Assembly (NCBI GenBank): GCA_963691655.1
Contig: OY829329.1
Location: forward strand, 51,685,279-51,749,278
DNA from: Toxonevra muliebris
Lineage: Eukaryota; Arthropoda; Insecta; Diptera; Pallopteridae
Length of the DNA stretch: 64,000 nt
Direction: 5' to 3'
Positions 33,150-45,110 of the stretch are shown in pieces (the stretch's first letter is position 1; each line of letters starts with the position of its first letter). The notes below the pieces were generated by a model that was not told the origin of the DNA, searched no databases, and saw only the letters and a program-made list of their open reading frames with translations. Made by a program: the position numbers and the translations under genes.

Positions 33150-35287
33150 TTATTATTTTTTTACTATTATTATTTATTATTTAGGGGAGCCCAACCAGGC
33201 AGGCACTGCGACCTAAAAGATCTTTTGTGCCATTCCCCATTTTATGACGAAAGACGTTCAGCTGACCTAATACATGTCAAGACATCTTTTGTAGATGAAG
33301 ATTTTATGTGATTAGCCGTCAGAAAAGGAATACCAAAAATTCTTCCTCTGAGCCGAGCCAAGGCCGGACACTCACACAGAATGTGAGGTGTCGACTCGTC
33401 ATCTTCCAGACATAGACGACACTCTGTCTCATTAGACAGACCTATTTTGTTTAGGTGATATCAGAGCCCATAGTGTCCAGACATGTAGCCCACCAGTAGC
33501 CTAAGGTCAGATTTGGGATAAGAGATGGGCTTATTTTGGGCAAGCGGAATGATAAGTGCTTTTGCCTGTCTTAAACCTGGGATAGAGTTTCAATACTCTA
33601 GCCATTTTGCCTTAGACCACTCCTCAACGATAGATTTCGTAGAGGTCCAGCCGACTCCGCAGAACGGATCGGGGCCAATGTGCTTGGTAGATGAACCTTG
33701 TCTAGCCTGTTCATCGGCGGCCTCATTACCAACAATGTCACAGTGGCCGGGTACCCAACAAAGAGTCACTTTGTTACGGGTAGACCAGCGCTGGAGACTC
33801 TCAAAACACTCTTTCACCAGTTTAGAGGAAAAACTCCATGAAGAGAGTGCTAAGAGAGCCGCCTGGCTGTCTGAAAAAATTACAATATTTGCGCCTTTAA
33901 GACCTTTATACAGGTTTATATGAGCGCAGGTCTCTATTGCGTATATTTCGGCTTGAAAGACACTGGGCCAAATACCCAGAGGTATTGTGATTCTAGTATT
34001 GGGTCCTACAACACCGGAACCGCAGTCCATTTTCGAGTCGACTGTATACCAATTGAGAGCAGAGGGACCGAAATCGGGATACTGGCCATCCCATTCGGAC
34101 CTGGAAGGAAGAATGATGTTGAATTTCCTACCGAAACACAGATCCCTAACCATATAATCCGATACAGTACATGTTGGAGTGTTAGGAATTTCGTCAAGAA
34201 TGCTCAGGTGACCATAGTTGCCTTTTTTTAAGCTTGACGATATACGCAGCCGCAAAGCAGTATTTACGGCTGTTTTCTTGATGAAAATGTGTAATGGCAC
34301 CAGGCCAATCAACGCTTCAATGGCAGGAGTTGGACAGGTGCGCATAGCTCCAGTTATGGAGACGCAAGCAAGCCTTTGGAGCTTGTTAAGTTTGGTGATG
34401 GCCGAGCCCTGCATGGCTTTGGGCCACCATACTAGAGCCGCATAGGCTATGCTAGGTCTAATTATCATAGTGTAGAGCCAGAAGATCATCTTAGGAGTAA
34501 GACCCCATGTTTTACCAAAGAGTTTCTTGCAGGCCCAGAAAGCCCTAGTGGCTTTTAAGAGGACAGTGTGTAAGTGAGTGTTCCAGTTCAGTCGTTTATC
34601 AAGCGTGATGCCTAAATATTTGACCTCATCAGAGTACACAATAACAGTGTCTTGTATGAAAATGGGACCGAGGTCCAGTTTGTATCTCTTAGTAAAGGGA
34701 ACAAGAACAGCTTTATTTGGATTGATTGATAGGCTTTCTACGGCGCACCAATTTGAAACCAATAGGAGAGCTGATTTCATCACCTCCGTGATAGTTGAAT
34801 CATACTTTCCAGAGACGATGATTACCAAATCATCCGCATAACCGATGGCCTCAAAACCAGACTCATCTAGTTTGGTCAAAAGGTCATCAATTACTAAGGA
34901 CCACAACAGAGGTGATAGAACACCGCCTTGTGGGCAGCCTTTTACAGCCTTAGTGCACACAGTGGCTTTGCCTAGCATGGATAGCATCCACCCAGGCAAT
35001 GGATTGGGAATCAATACCCTTACATTCCAGAGCTTTGGAAATAGAACCGAATCCAGTATTGTCGAAGGCACCCTCAATATCAAGGAAGACACAGAGCGCA
35101 ATCTCTTTAAATTGAAAGGTTTTTTCAATTTTACTGACAAGGCAATGTAATGCGACTTCGGTCGATTTACCCTTAATGTAAGCAAACTGCGTGCGATGAA
35201 GAGGTATCGAGTTTGCAAGTTTGCTTCTTAAGTGTAAATCAAGCAGTTTTTCCATGGTTTTAAGCAGGAAAGACGTGAGTCTATTCA
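33150..35287 (-). mobile_element. 5'-truncated non-LTR retrotransposon (LINE)
   Basis: A minus-strand insertion carrying the 3' half of a LINE ORF2, ending on its 3' side in a TAA-rich tail (+ strand 33,150-33,185). It starts inside the reverse transcriptase just before motif A, so most of ORF2 and all of ORF1 are absent. RNase H and a terminal Cys/His motif point to an RNase-H-bearing clade (I, LOA or R1 group). A 9-base word GCATCATTA occurs at both edges (33,144-33,152 and 35,288-35,296) and may be the target duplication, though TAA-rich sequence makes this uncertain. Confidence 0.8.
33330..35280 (-). pseudogene. LINE ORF2 remnant: reverse transcriptase + RNase H
   Basis: Read on the minus strand from 35,280 downward. 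The first piece has RT motif A (FLDIEGAFDN). After a frame change near 35,000-35,150 the main piece (to the stop at 33,590) has GCPQGGVLSPLLW, the catalytic GYADDLVI (YADD at 34,829-34,840) and YLGITLDKRLNW. It then carries an RNase H domain with FQAEIYAIE, FSDSQAALLAL and WVPGHCDIVGNEAADEQA. The first RNase H Asp motif reads YTVDSKMD, slightly off the usual TDGS. After the stop the frame resumes and encodes CRLCLEDDESTPHILC, the C-terminal Cys/His motif, around 33,370-33,420. The enzyme copies LINE RNA into DNA at the target. This copy is truncated and has a stop and frameshifts, so it is inactive, but its divergence looks modest. Confidence 0.85.
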
Positions 35288-35296
35288 GCATCATTA

Positions 35297-35609
35297 GTTA
35301 GTTAGGATATTTCGGAACATTACAATTGATCACATGATCAGCAAAAAAACAAAAAAATTTCATATAACAGTAATTACTTACTTTTCAATGAATTCAAATC
35401 ATTTTGCAAAGCCTCGCTTCACATTTTTTTTTGAATTTCCCGATAATAATTTAACGTTGAAGATATGTTGATTGTTCAACTTTAACAAAACGACTAAGTT
35501 ACTGTTCTCAAGTTTGAAAAAAAAAAATACGAAGATGTGCGACAACGTGTCGCGGTTAGAAAAAAGAAATTGCTCATCGCTTCTGTCTTTCATACATTTC
35601 AAACTGCAT
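35297..35609. other. AT-rich spacer
   Basis: No gene seen between the two LINE insertions. Confidence 0.35.
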
Positions 35610-35623
35610 TACTTGGTAAGATA

Positions 35624-35807
35624 AAGGATGTCTCTACATTAGACTTCAACAAACTCATTAGATTCTTGAACCAGACAAGATGGATCTAACCATATAAAAC
35701 ATCCAAGAACATCCATCATTCCAGGGTTTTGTGGTATCAAAATGGCACTAACGTGCCAATTGGACCGAGCGGTATGCAACGCGCTCGGTCACCACCTCCA
35801 CCTAACC
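35624..35807 (+). mobile_element. 184-bp LINE 3' fragment with 14-bp target duplication
   Basis: Flanked by perfect 14-bp duplications TACTTGGTAAGATA (35,610-35,623 and 35,808-35,821). The insert encodes LDFNKLIRFLNQTRWI and a stop, like the last residues of jockey/LOA-type ORF2 proteins. It ends in ACCACCTCCACCTAACC, a typical 3' tail of fly LINEs. A stem (ACCGAGCG...CGCTCGGT) lies just before the tail and may be the recognition hairpin for the reverse transcriptase. It is heavily 5'-truncated. This is a different family or region from the 33-kb LINE. Confidence 0.85.
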
Positions 35808-35821
35808 TACTTGGTAAGATA

Positions 35822-38324
35822 TGTTTTCTCTTTACTATTTTCGATTGTATAAAAACTGAAGCAAAGCTATGAGAAAAGAAATCTGTGCATTCCATGTTCC
35901 CTTACAGTTCAATTCATCTTTTCTTTATGATTTTTTCATGACCGAACTCGTTTATAATAAAAGTCATGCATTCCCCATATTCCTTCTGGGTTAAGTAAGG
36001 GTTCTACACACCTTTCATAGGCGTACATAGTATTTCGATAGGGGAGAAGGGAGGGTGGAGACTCAGTTTGTGTTGAGTGGTTTCTTCAAATTATTCACAT
36101 TGACTGGTTGCATTTTTAGTATGCACATGTTTGAGATCTCAGGGAGGAGGGTAATAATTTCCTCTTCCTGCTAGTAATAGCGTACACCCACGACACCTTT
36201 CCTTCTTTCTTTATGAGCAAGTCAGTAAATTTAGAAATTGCTTTCTCTACTTTGCTGAGGGTTCTATTCATACATCTAGTGTGCTCCTTTTTAATTTTCT
36301 TGAAGTGGGTTGCTAAGAATTTGTAAATTGAATTGAAAATGTTTATGTATTAAACTTTACAAAAAGCTTGTTTCTTTTCAGTGTGCGCGCAAGTATGTAG
36401 TAAAATTACAACTAAATAAAATATTTAAATGTACTATAAATTTTTTCATATTTATTCTTCGAAGTGATTATGCATTCTTACTTAATACTATTTTTTATCT
36501 ACAATCCACATACACATATATATGAGAACATGCTATGTACAACTAAACACAAGCAGTACAACGTTGAAGAAATACGTAGTTTTTGGGTTGATTAATAAAT
36601 GTACATATGAACAAGTATAAAAATAATCGCATATTCAAAACGAAGCGAGAAGGTTTTAATTACTCGCGCGTCTAAATACGACAAATACATAATAATAATA
36701 ATAATAATAACAATAACTCTAACGCAAAAATAAACAACCAAAACACGAAAGAATAAAAAAAAAAAATAAATTAAATACAAAGTTCAAAATAACCGCAGTA
36801 ATAGCAAAAAAAAAAAAAAAAAAAAAAACTCGCATCACTGTTTCCTGCCCGCATTGGCCTACAAACTAAGTTAAGATCAGTGAATGAACTACAAAACTAA
36901 AAACTCAAAATTGTTTGAGCTGAAAATTCGTATTATATTTTTTGTTTGCTCTGATTAAGAAATATATATGTATAATATGTATATTACTTTATCAACTTGT
37001 TGTTTGCTGAAGTTGTTGGTAATTGATTTGGTTTCTGTGACCAACAAAATCTATCATCCATCCATCTATGTATCTTTAGCAACATCATCATCCTCCCGCT
37101 ATACAAACTAAGAAAAAAAAAAAGATCAGAGATCAGCATAAGAATTCAATACAAACTTAAGTGTTGATGAACAGCAAGTAGCAGCAGCAATAAAATGAAT
37201 AAAGATATACCGATCAAGCTTGTGAACATACATAACTCGATCGTATATGTATATACCAGATCGTCGTATAGTCTTAGTTTAGTTAGTCTGAGTTAATTTT
37301 GGTTTTAGTTAGTTAGTTAGTATGCGGTAGTATCCATTGAAGCGTATACCAAGTGTCAAAGTAGTAGCTCAAGTATCTTTTGTATTTTTTCGCGGCTAAT
37401 GTGTGGTTTTTCTTTATTTCAATAAAACAAAAACAAAACTTTTTTTTTGCTTTTTTTTTATTAAAAAAAAAAAACCAAAAGTAACAACAATAAACGAGAG
37501 ATGGTGTTGGAAAAGCGACATCTAGTTGTCATTACATACGATCTTCGTTGTTGTCGGTGATCGGATGGTGATCGGTTGCTAGCGATCGTTAAGTACAATA
37601 TAAAAAAAAATCTTAAAATCGCGGCGTACTTAAGCCCGGAGCTAACTAACGGCTACTGCTTCTACTACTACTGCGACGACGAACGACTTCTACTCAAAAC
37701 TACTCCGCATCCATCCATCCAGCATGTGTATTGAGTACTCAGTACTCATTGCTCTGTGGTCGCATTGATCGTGTTGGTTATTATAGTTGTTGTTGTTGTT
37801 ACTATATTATAGAACTCGATGTTGTCGCTGTTCTCATCTCATTGTTGATTTGAATTTGTTGTGTTGTTCTGTGCTGTGATCATTAGTTCGGAGCGTGCCA
37901 AGTTTTCGTTTAGAATAATTAATATTATTAATAAATAAATATTTCTACATTTTTTCTCCTTCTTTTCTTCTTCTTTTTTATGGGTTTTTCTTCTTTACTC
38001 TAGTCCGATTTCAATTCTAGTTGATAAAACAAAAGTATTAAATAAAAAACAAAGAAATATATTACTTTTACTATTTAGTTACATATGTATATAAAAAAAT
38101 TAAAAGTATTTATTTTTTTAGTGTAATTTCTTTGTTGTGCTCATTCAACGTTAGCTAGATAGCAGCAGATTGCAGATTGCAGTTTTTGAAAACAAAAAAC
38201 AAACAAAAAATATGCTATAAATTGTGTACATAAAACAACGAAAAAAAAATCGTGCTTTAATGTGCTCTTTCAATTATATTAATAATTCAATATTTGCATC
38301 ATTCAACTCAATTAAATTTTGATA
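35822..38324. other. Noncoding region, possible upstream leader DNA
   Basis: Includes an ATA run (36,690-36,708), an A run (36,808-36,829), a TTAG-rich patch (37,270-37,320), TTG runs (37,785-37,800) and a GATC-rich patch near 37,540-37,590. The block 37,500-37,900 is less AT-rich and has fly-promoter texture, for example TCATTAGTTCGGAGCG near 37,880, but no core element is strong enough to call. Confidence 0.35.
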
Positions 38325-38421
38325 ATGGATGCAATTTTCATCACTTGCTATAATTGGAAGTTGTTACAGTTGCAGCCGAAGGATTTGTGGATTTTAAGGA
38401 ATACTACTGTGAATGTGAAAG
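38325..38421 (+). CDS. Candidate short coding end of a 5' exon or uORF
   Basis: An ATG at 38,325 opens 32 codons (MDAIFITCYNWKLL... to ...VNVK) that run into a near-consensus splice donor AAAG|GTAAGAG (GT at 38,422-38,423), phase 1. If unspliced, it stops after five more codons at 38,436-38,438. I do not recognise the protein. It could be the start of a host gene whose later exons lie beyond the window, or an upstream ORF in a spliced leader. It is the best donor site in the triplet-rich zone, but short reading frames with a chance donor are common, so this is tentative. Confidence 0.25.
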
Positions 38422-38699
38422 GTAAGAGGAGAAGTTAAAATACAAATAATAACAAATAAAAAAAATCCAGATAGTATATGAAAGGTGGTGCTAGAATTAA
38501 TGCGTGTAAAAGTAAATGGGAAGCCCAGAGCAAGGTATGAATTTTTTTTAAACATGCTGGAATAGCACACTTTCCTGCAAATAAATCTGGCCCGTTGTAC
38601 TCTGCAACCTTCTGCTCTCTTTGTATAAAGTTCGGATAAAGTTATGCTTTATAATATAATGATAAATTAAAGAAGCCTCAAAAATTAAAAAATTTTGAG

Positions 38700-39640
38700 G
38701 TCATTGTGATTGTGAGGTCTGACGCATCTACCCATTCCATTCTTCTCCTGTATGTTGTAAGTACCAAGACGTTAAAAGACTTGGGGCAGTTTTAAGCTCA
38801 CTTCAATCACGCCCTAAGAATCAAACGTCAAACAACTTTCCTGGAAATAAGTTATACCTTCTGGCTTACAAATTTAATTGAGCTATCTAAATTCTGAACC
38901 TTCCCTTTTGGAAGACCTTGGATTTGATTATCCCTTCTAGACCCCCTGAGCATAGATTATTTGGTTGAAGAGGATGTTTTAAAAGACTAAGCATACTCAT
39001 ACTCTCCTGAGCATTGATCAAGTTCGTGGCACCAGAACCTTCTGACTTCCTCTTCCTGTTACAACGATTTCACTGGGAATCAATTTTATTGTTATTATTA
39101 CCTCTACGAATTTTTGTATTGTTTCATACTAGATATCTAGATATCACGATCAGAGTCAATCCAGAGTAGCTGTGATCAGAGTCAATCCAGAGTAGCTGCG
39201 TCTACTGAGGAGTTACAGTTGCGAAGTTAGAGTGCTCTTGTGATTCTTCGGAGTTCGATTAATAGTGAGCCCCTCGCGCTTTGTCTCCTTCATAAATACC
39301 CTTCATATGATTATTCTATCTAAATCTTCCTAGTTTTACTAATTGATTAAAGAAAATGCAATAAATGAACGCCAAAACAACCAAAAAGGCTTAAACCAGC
39401 AGTATACCCATTTCACGCTCCTCTGAAAATCGATGAAGTATAGGGCACCAATACCTCCTGTACTTTTCTGATGAATGCTGGATGTGATTATTCCCTCTAG
39501 AAATTTCCCAGATCGTCGATTGATTGGTTGAAGAGGGCATTGAAATGAATGCTAAAATGTTGAACGACTTTAGATAACAATATACCCAATATGTACTTCC
39601 TAGGGAATCAACCAGTCTTTTTCCCAATTCTCGTCTTCTA
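38700..39640. repeat. Diverged tandem repeat, unit about 190 bp
   Basis: The phrases GATTATCCCTTCTAGA, GATTATTTGGTTGAAGAGG and following words near 38,930-38,990 recur as GATTATTCCCTCTAGA and GATTGATTGGTTGAAGAGG near 39,485-39,545. A weaker unit lies near 39,340-39,410. A separate short duplication of about 26 bp (GATCAGAGTCAATCCAGAG twice) occurs at about 39,148-39,200. No coding content. Confidence 0.45.
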
Positions 39641-40050
39641 CTTCTTGTTAATGGTTATTACAAACGCTGCACTGTTGGACAATTAGAGTCCTGTAATAGA
39701 AGTAGTAGGTTTTCTGAGTGTTTTCCACAGGCTTTCCACAAATTAGAGAATGATTTCTCTACATTGTGAATAGATGAATAAATAGCTATGAGCTACCTCT
39801 TAGAATCACAGTTATTTTTTTCAAATACTTTTTTCCAGTGAAAAAAATTCCTATACTTTTCTAATGGGACATTAATGAACTCAGTCCAGTGCTAGAGTGA
39901 TATCCAATACTAATACTGCAGGGGCAATATTCAATGCCAGTATTAAGTGGGGTATATTCACATAAAATTAAGTTTCAAGCATGACCAATACATAAATAAA
40001 ACAATGACGGACGGGTGCGTATACACTCGTCAAGCATGCACCGTCAAAAT

Positions 40051-40990
40051 TCATTTTCCGTCATTTTCAGCATGCGAACATCGAAAAAATTGGTATATGT
40101 ATGGTATGCTTGACAGATTGAGTATACACGCATCTTCGATTTTTTGGGACACCTTTTTTGTGCTCTTTAAGTTTCTTTTCACAAGAGCCCAATATCTCTC
40201 CACTGATCTTAGCTCCGGACAATTTGGAGGATTGGCCTCTCTGGGTACAAAAACAATGTTATTACTTTGGTACCACTCTAGAGCTTGCTTGCAGTAGTGA
40301 CATGATGCCAAATCGGGCCAAAAATATGTGGACACATTATGCTCTCTTATGAAAGGAAGAAGTTTTTTTTTCAAACATTCTTTGATGTATATTTCGGTAT
40401 TTATAGAGCCCACTGTAACAAATGACTTGCTTCTTTTGCCGCAACTGCATATGGCTTGCCATATCAGGAATTTTTTAGGAAATTTTGTCTGCTTTTGGAT
40501 TCTAAATTGTTCTTCGACATTTCCTCAAGCATCAGCAACATACAAATTTTGACCTGGAAGCTGCGTAAATCTGCCAGTACATACGTTTCATCGTCCATTA
40601 TACAACATGAATGCCAAATTTTTGTATGAAATTCGATTTTAATTTCCGAGCCCTACTTTTGGCGTCTAAATTTTTTTGCAGCATTCCTGTGTGGAACTTT
40701 TTGGACTTTGTATGTTTTCAAACCTGCATTGGCTTTAACTTTTCGCACCAAATAGTCAGAGCACTGGGCTAACTGGGCAGCTTTTCTACCAGATGTGCTT
40801 GGAGATCTTTTCAATATGCTTTCTATTTTCTTGGCTTTCCCAATATCATGTGGTCCTTGTTTTCTTCCCGAACCAGGTTTCCTATCGATGGTCAAGTTCT
40901 CCTGAAACTGTTTAATAACATTGGAAACAGTTTGACGGCAGACCTTCAAGTCTTTGGCCAATTTTTTGTAGGACCAATTTGAAGACGTAC
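40051..40990 (-). pseudogene. Tc1/mariner transposase relic, DD37E
   Basis: Minus strand, reading from about 40,989 down to a stop at 40,051. The HTH region includes SYKKLAKDLKVCRQTVSNVI and GSGRKQG (40,960-40,653). After stops and frame changes come MDDETYVLADL (about 40,600), WQAICSCGKRSKSFVT (about 40,430) and the last piece with FWPDLASCHY and NPPNCPELRSVERYW. Between the Asp of WPDLA and the Glu of VERYW I count 37 residues, so the triad is DD37E. DDE transposases cut and paste their own element at TA. At least three frame breaks make it dead. I could not find matching terminal repeats; the element ends may lie near 39,940 and 41,190. Its motifs match the relic at 1.3-3.3 kb. Confidence 0.85.
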
Positions 40991-40999
40991 TCCTTTTTC

Positions 41000-43513
41000 T
41001 TCACTCATTTTGATCAAACTCACAATAAATCAACATGTTTGTCATTAAAAATAACAACTGACAAATTTTTCAAAGATAACTAGATCAAAGAAATTTTTAA
41101 ATTTTACACCCAAAAACAATTATTAGGTAAAACATGTGTTAAGATTTTTTCAATCTCACTCCTTATTAGTATCATTTCGAACTTACTACGTGAATTTTGC
41201 AATTTTCTTATTGGGCTTTTTTAAAGTGAATAACTTCTTTGTTCAAACACGATTATCAGGCTTCAAAACTTTTTGAATTTATTGTAAATAATTTTGAACT
41301 GAATTCAATACATTTTTCCTGTAGTTGCAAAAAAAATTTAACCTCCAACCAACCCTTAATACCTGCTCTTAGATACAGTCAAAAACTTGTTTCGATGATG
41401 GTTATATTCTATGTTTTCAATAACATAGCCATGATTATCAGAGAAAAGCTCGATTGATTGGTTTTCAAACAAATTCTGTAGAAAAATAACTGAGAAGCCC
41501 TCAAATAGATTGGACGTTTGACCAAGTCACTCGCTTACTTTTGCCTTGTAACTAAATTCTATGGAGCTATGTGGCTGGAGCAAAAATTCTGTATCAAAAT
41601 ATCTTAATTTACTTTCAACACTATTCTATTCGAAATGAATCTATTTCTAACTACCGTTTTTTTTTTTCTTTGATGGCAACCCTTTCTGTAAGCACTTGAC
41701 AGTTGTTCCAGATTCCAATCTGTTTCCCTATTAAAATTTATGCTTCACAAATTTTAATTATTTTACAATAATTTCAAATGTAGTAAAAGTTCACGTGTTT
41801 TAAATTTTTGTTGTTATTTTTGTTTTTATTACAAGTTTTAATTATAATTAATGTTGATGAAACTCATTTTAAGAGTTGATAAATGAAAGACAGCAGGTTT
41901 TGCAAATTTAACCATAGAGGTAAATATGAGTTGAGAAATTATTGGAGGTTAGGTTAAGTTGGAGTTCGAAAACAATAAAGAAAATTTTTATAAATGATTA
42001 AATCTATAGTAATTGCTCAGTGATTCATAAATTTGTCATTACTTGCAAACAGTTTTAATATAATAAAGAAGAAAACTGGATATTACCTTTGGAACACTAG
42101 TCTCTGCAATGAAGCATTAATAAATATGTATTTTTTTCGAATATTCCATAGTGAATTTTTTAGCATTCAAACAAAGCTTCATTCCATTCTCATCAACAAC
42201 ATTCAAAAATCTCAAGACTTACTGATTAATATGGGTTTTTTGAATCATGAAAATTAAGCTCCAGAATATGCTGAAAAATATTACTTATTCACAATTCACT
42301 ACAACTTTTTTCTAGAATTTAGCTGTTTGCTATTTCTGAAGAAAAAATTTATTAATAAATAGTTAATTATTATTGTTTCTTGATAAATTAAAAGCTGAAC
42401 AAATGAATGTTAGTAAGCCTGCAATAATTTCCGCACAATTAAATCACAAATTGTCATTGTCACTTGTGTGTATTTTTCACACTTACAAGTTAGTTATAAT
42501 ATAGTTTTTTTTTTTTCATATTTTTAATGAGATTAACTACGATAAATAGTGGAAAAATTTTTACTATAATTGTATTAAATATTTATGAGTTTTCTGTACG
42601 TATTTGTTTGGCATTCGATTTTTATTTATTTTTCGCTAGTTATATATTTTTATTACAATTCAATTATTGTTATTATTTTACACCTTCGGAATTCCTTTGC
42701 AGCAAAGACACACGTTCATGCACACGAAACTGGTGTAACTCATTATAGCCACTATATCTTTCAGCTAGCTTTCGATCTCCCCTCATTTATAGGTACTCGA
42801 TCATTTAAATGAAATGCAATAAACTTATAAATTTATATTTGCCATTAAACTAATTGAATAATTACCTTTTTTACGAGCACCTTTGTTTTTTATTTCTTTT
42901 TCTGTTAACTATTTTTTTTTTTTAATTGTCTGCTGTTAACATTTAATAAATGCGACAATTGCGCAAAAATATTTAATTCATATAGTGGGAGTTTTATTGG
43001 TAAGTGAGAAACAAAACTGGAGCATACAAAAAAGGGTACTTTCAAAGAAGGCTACTTATAATTTCTAATCTTCTGAAATGCTGTTAAAAAGAATAAAAGT
43101 TAATACCAATCGATCAATTTAAATAATATTTTATTAAAAGTCAAATAAATTAAATTTTTAATCTGTCAATGCAAATCTGTAGAAAATATTTAAGTCTAAT
43201 GCATATCGACCAAAACGAATACAATCATGAATGCAAATCTTCCAAAAATAGGCTACTTTCAATACAAATCTCTCAAAAATAATGAAAATAAATCCGTCAA
43301 ACAATCAGACCTTTAATGCACATTTTTTTTGTGACAGGTCTAGAAATCTTAAATGGGGAAAGGGGAGAGCACTGAGACACGAAAATTTATTCTAATTTTT
43401 TCGTTATAAGAAAAGATGTTTTTTTATATGTGAAAAATTTACAAACGTCTTTTTAGGAAAAAGACGTGAAAATAATTTTCTTATCTAAAAATATCAACGG
43501 CCAAAGGGTCTAA
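41000..43513. other. AT-rich spacer, no gene
   Basis: Nothing supported. AGGTTAGGTTAAGTTGG near 41,945 recalls the CCTAACC tails of fly LINEs in reverse orientation, but no LINE coding end is attached. Confidence 0.35.
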
Positions 43514-43912
43514 AGCCCGTTCAGTCCCTGGCACACTTACTTAAGCTTCTTCATTTGGCATTTGATTGCCACCAAAAGTGCTACACAATTACTCCTCCAG
43601 CCATATTCAAGGGAACTAGAACTGTTCCTGACTGAGATAGGTCCAAAAAAGATACAGGGAATCCCAATTTTCATTTCCACTGATATTCTTATGACAAAAA
43701 CCCAGACACGCTTACCAGGTGCTAAGTTAAATGATTGGCCCAATCTGAAAAGTCTAGACTGCATCGGTGATTTATTGGCGTATGCTGAATTTTCACTTTT
43801 GGAACACCGTGTTCGAGTACTGGTAAGGTCATTTTCTCATGCTAAATTTTCTTTAATTTTCTACACATTCATAGCGCTATTCACTAGCTCTCATTATAAG
43901 AAAATATTCATA
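43514..43912 (+). pseudogene. Unrecognised ORF, perhaps BEL/Pao-like relic
   Basis: An open frame from 43,514 with no ATG at its head reads through LFLTEIGPKKIQGIPIF and LPGAKLNDWPNLKSLD. The wording RLPGAKLNDWPNLKSLD weakly resembles the DUF1758 peptidase region of BEL/Pao LTR retrotransposons, but the active-site motif is not present and I am not certain. A plausible 52-bp mini-intron (CTG|GTAAGG ... CATTCATAG) at about 43,824-43,875 would join a 12-codon tail ending in TAA. This size is normal for fly introns, so a small host exon pair is the alternative. Base composition is less AT-rich than the neighbours. Confidence 0.3.
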
Positions 43913-44281
43913 ATTTGACAGCCTGCAATTGTATGCTACAGTTTTGCTAGCTACTGTTTAAACGAGTACATATAACATTAAATATTGGTAGTTCAAATCA
44001 ATTTATTAAATAGTGATTAATAAGTTATTTTCTTTAGAGTATTATAAATATCAAACAGTTAAATACTTTATAGTGCAAGTGCTTATAAGATAAAAACAAC
44101 AACGGCGAAAAAAAATTCGAGCACATTATAGTAAATCAAAAAGAAAAAAAAAAATCTTAAGCGCATTAAAGTAATAAATTTCCATTTGCAATAAAAATTT
44201 ATATACCAATTTTTTTTTTTTTAATTAAAATTTATTGCATTTAATTTTTTAATTTTCATCTGTCTGCTCTTTTCTTTTCAG

Positions 44282-44999
44282 TGTAAATTTGCGGTATTGC
44301 TGTTAATAAAAGAAAAAAGCAAAGAGAAAAAAGTTTATTAAAATAAAAAAATAAAAGTATTTCAAATTGTTGTCGAATCGAAAAAGAAAAAGAAGTAATC
44401 AATTTTTTGTGTAATTTCACACATCGACTTGTGTGAAGAAAATCATTAAAAGCATTGAAAAATTCATTTTGTATGAAATACAATTAAAGAGAAAAGATAT
44501 CTCAAAAAAAAAAAAAAAAAAAAAAAATCAAAGAAGCAAAAACGTTTTCCAATATTTCAATACAATTTTGAAGTAGTTCATATGAAATGTGTATCGATTC
44601 GTGTTCGAGTTGAATTTGAATAAGAGCGTGAAATGTAGTGCAATATTTTTTTATAACTACAATCGTAAATTTTTGTGTGTTTTTACAATTTCATCGTTAT
44701 TTTACATAAATATTCATTTTAATTTCAATCGATTCGCAATGAAATTTTCGTTAAAAATGTTAACGTTATTGCTTGGCAAATGTAACGATGTGGAACGTTA
44801 TTTATCGTAATTTTTGTATTAAATTTGTTACTATTCAAATTGAGTCATCGTTCAGTGTTTTATGCATTGATTTATTCCATTCTTTTTTAACGAATTGAAA
44901 TTGAATTACAACTGCAATATAATATAACGTTTTTTATAATTGGATATAAAATTTTTGGGATATACTTCCTGATTGCTTGCTGTATCTAAAACGGACAAG
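44282..44999 (+). other. Candidate noncoding leader exon
   Basis: A pyrimidine tract and acceptor (CTCTTTTCTTTTCAG, AG at 44,280-44,281) and a good donor (ACAAG|GTATGTA, GT at 45,000-45,001) bracket 718 bp of noncoding sequence with one A run. It contains a small 23-codon frame starting MKFSLKMLTLLLGKC near 44,739. An internal 5' UTR exon would look like this. Splice-site matches alone are weak evidence. Confidence 0.2.
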
Positions 45000-45037
45000 G
45001 TATGTAAAAATAATATTTATTTTCTATTTTTAGTTAA

Positions 45038-45110
45038 ATCATTGAATTTATATTTAAACCACTGAATTTTTATTTAAACCACTGAATTTTTATTAGAATT
45101 ACTAAACTTT
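45038..45110. repeat. Short tandem repeat, unit about 21 bp
   Basis: ATTTAAACCACTGAATTTTT recurs three to four times with decay at the edges. It sits just inside the putative intron after the 44,999 donor. Confidence 0.75.

Noticed and set aside
33144..35296. GCATCATTA as a firm target duplication of the 33-kb LINE
   Set aside because: The word lies in or beside TAA-rich sequence and about 10 extra bases separate it from recognisable LINE coding sequence at the 5' side; kept only as a possibility.
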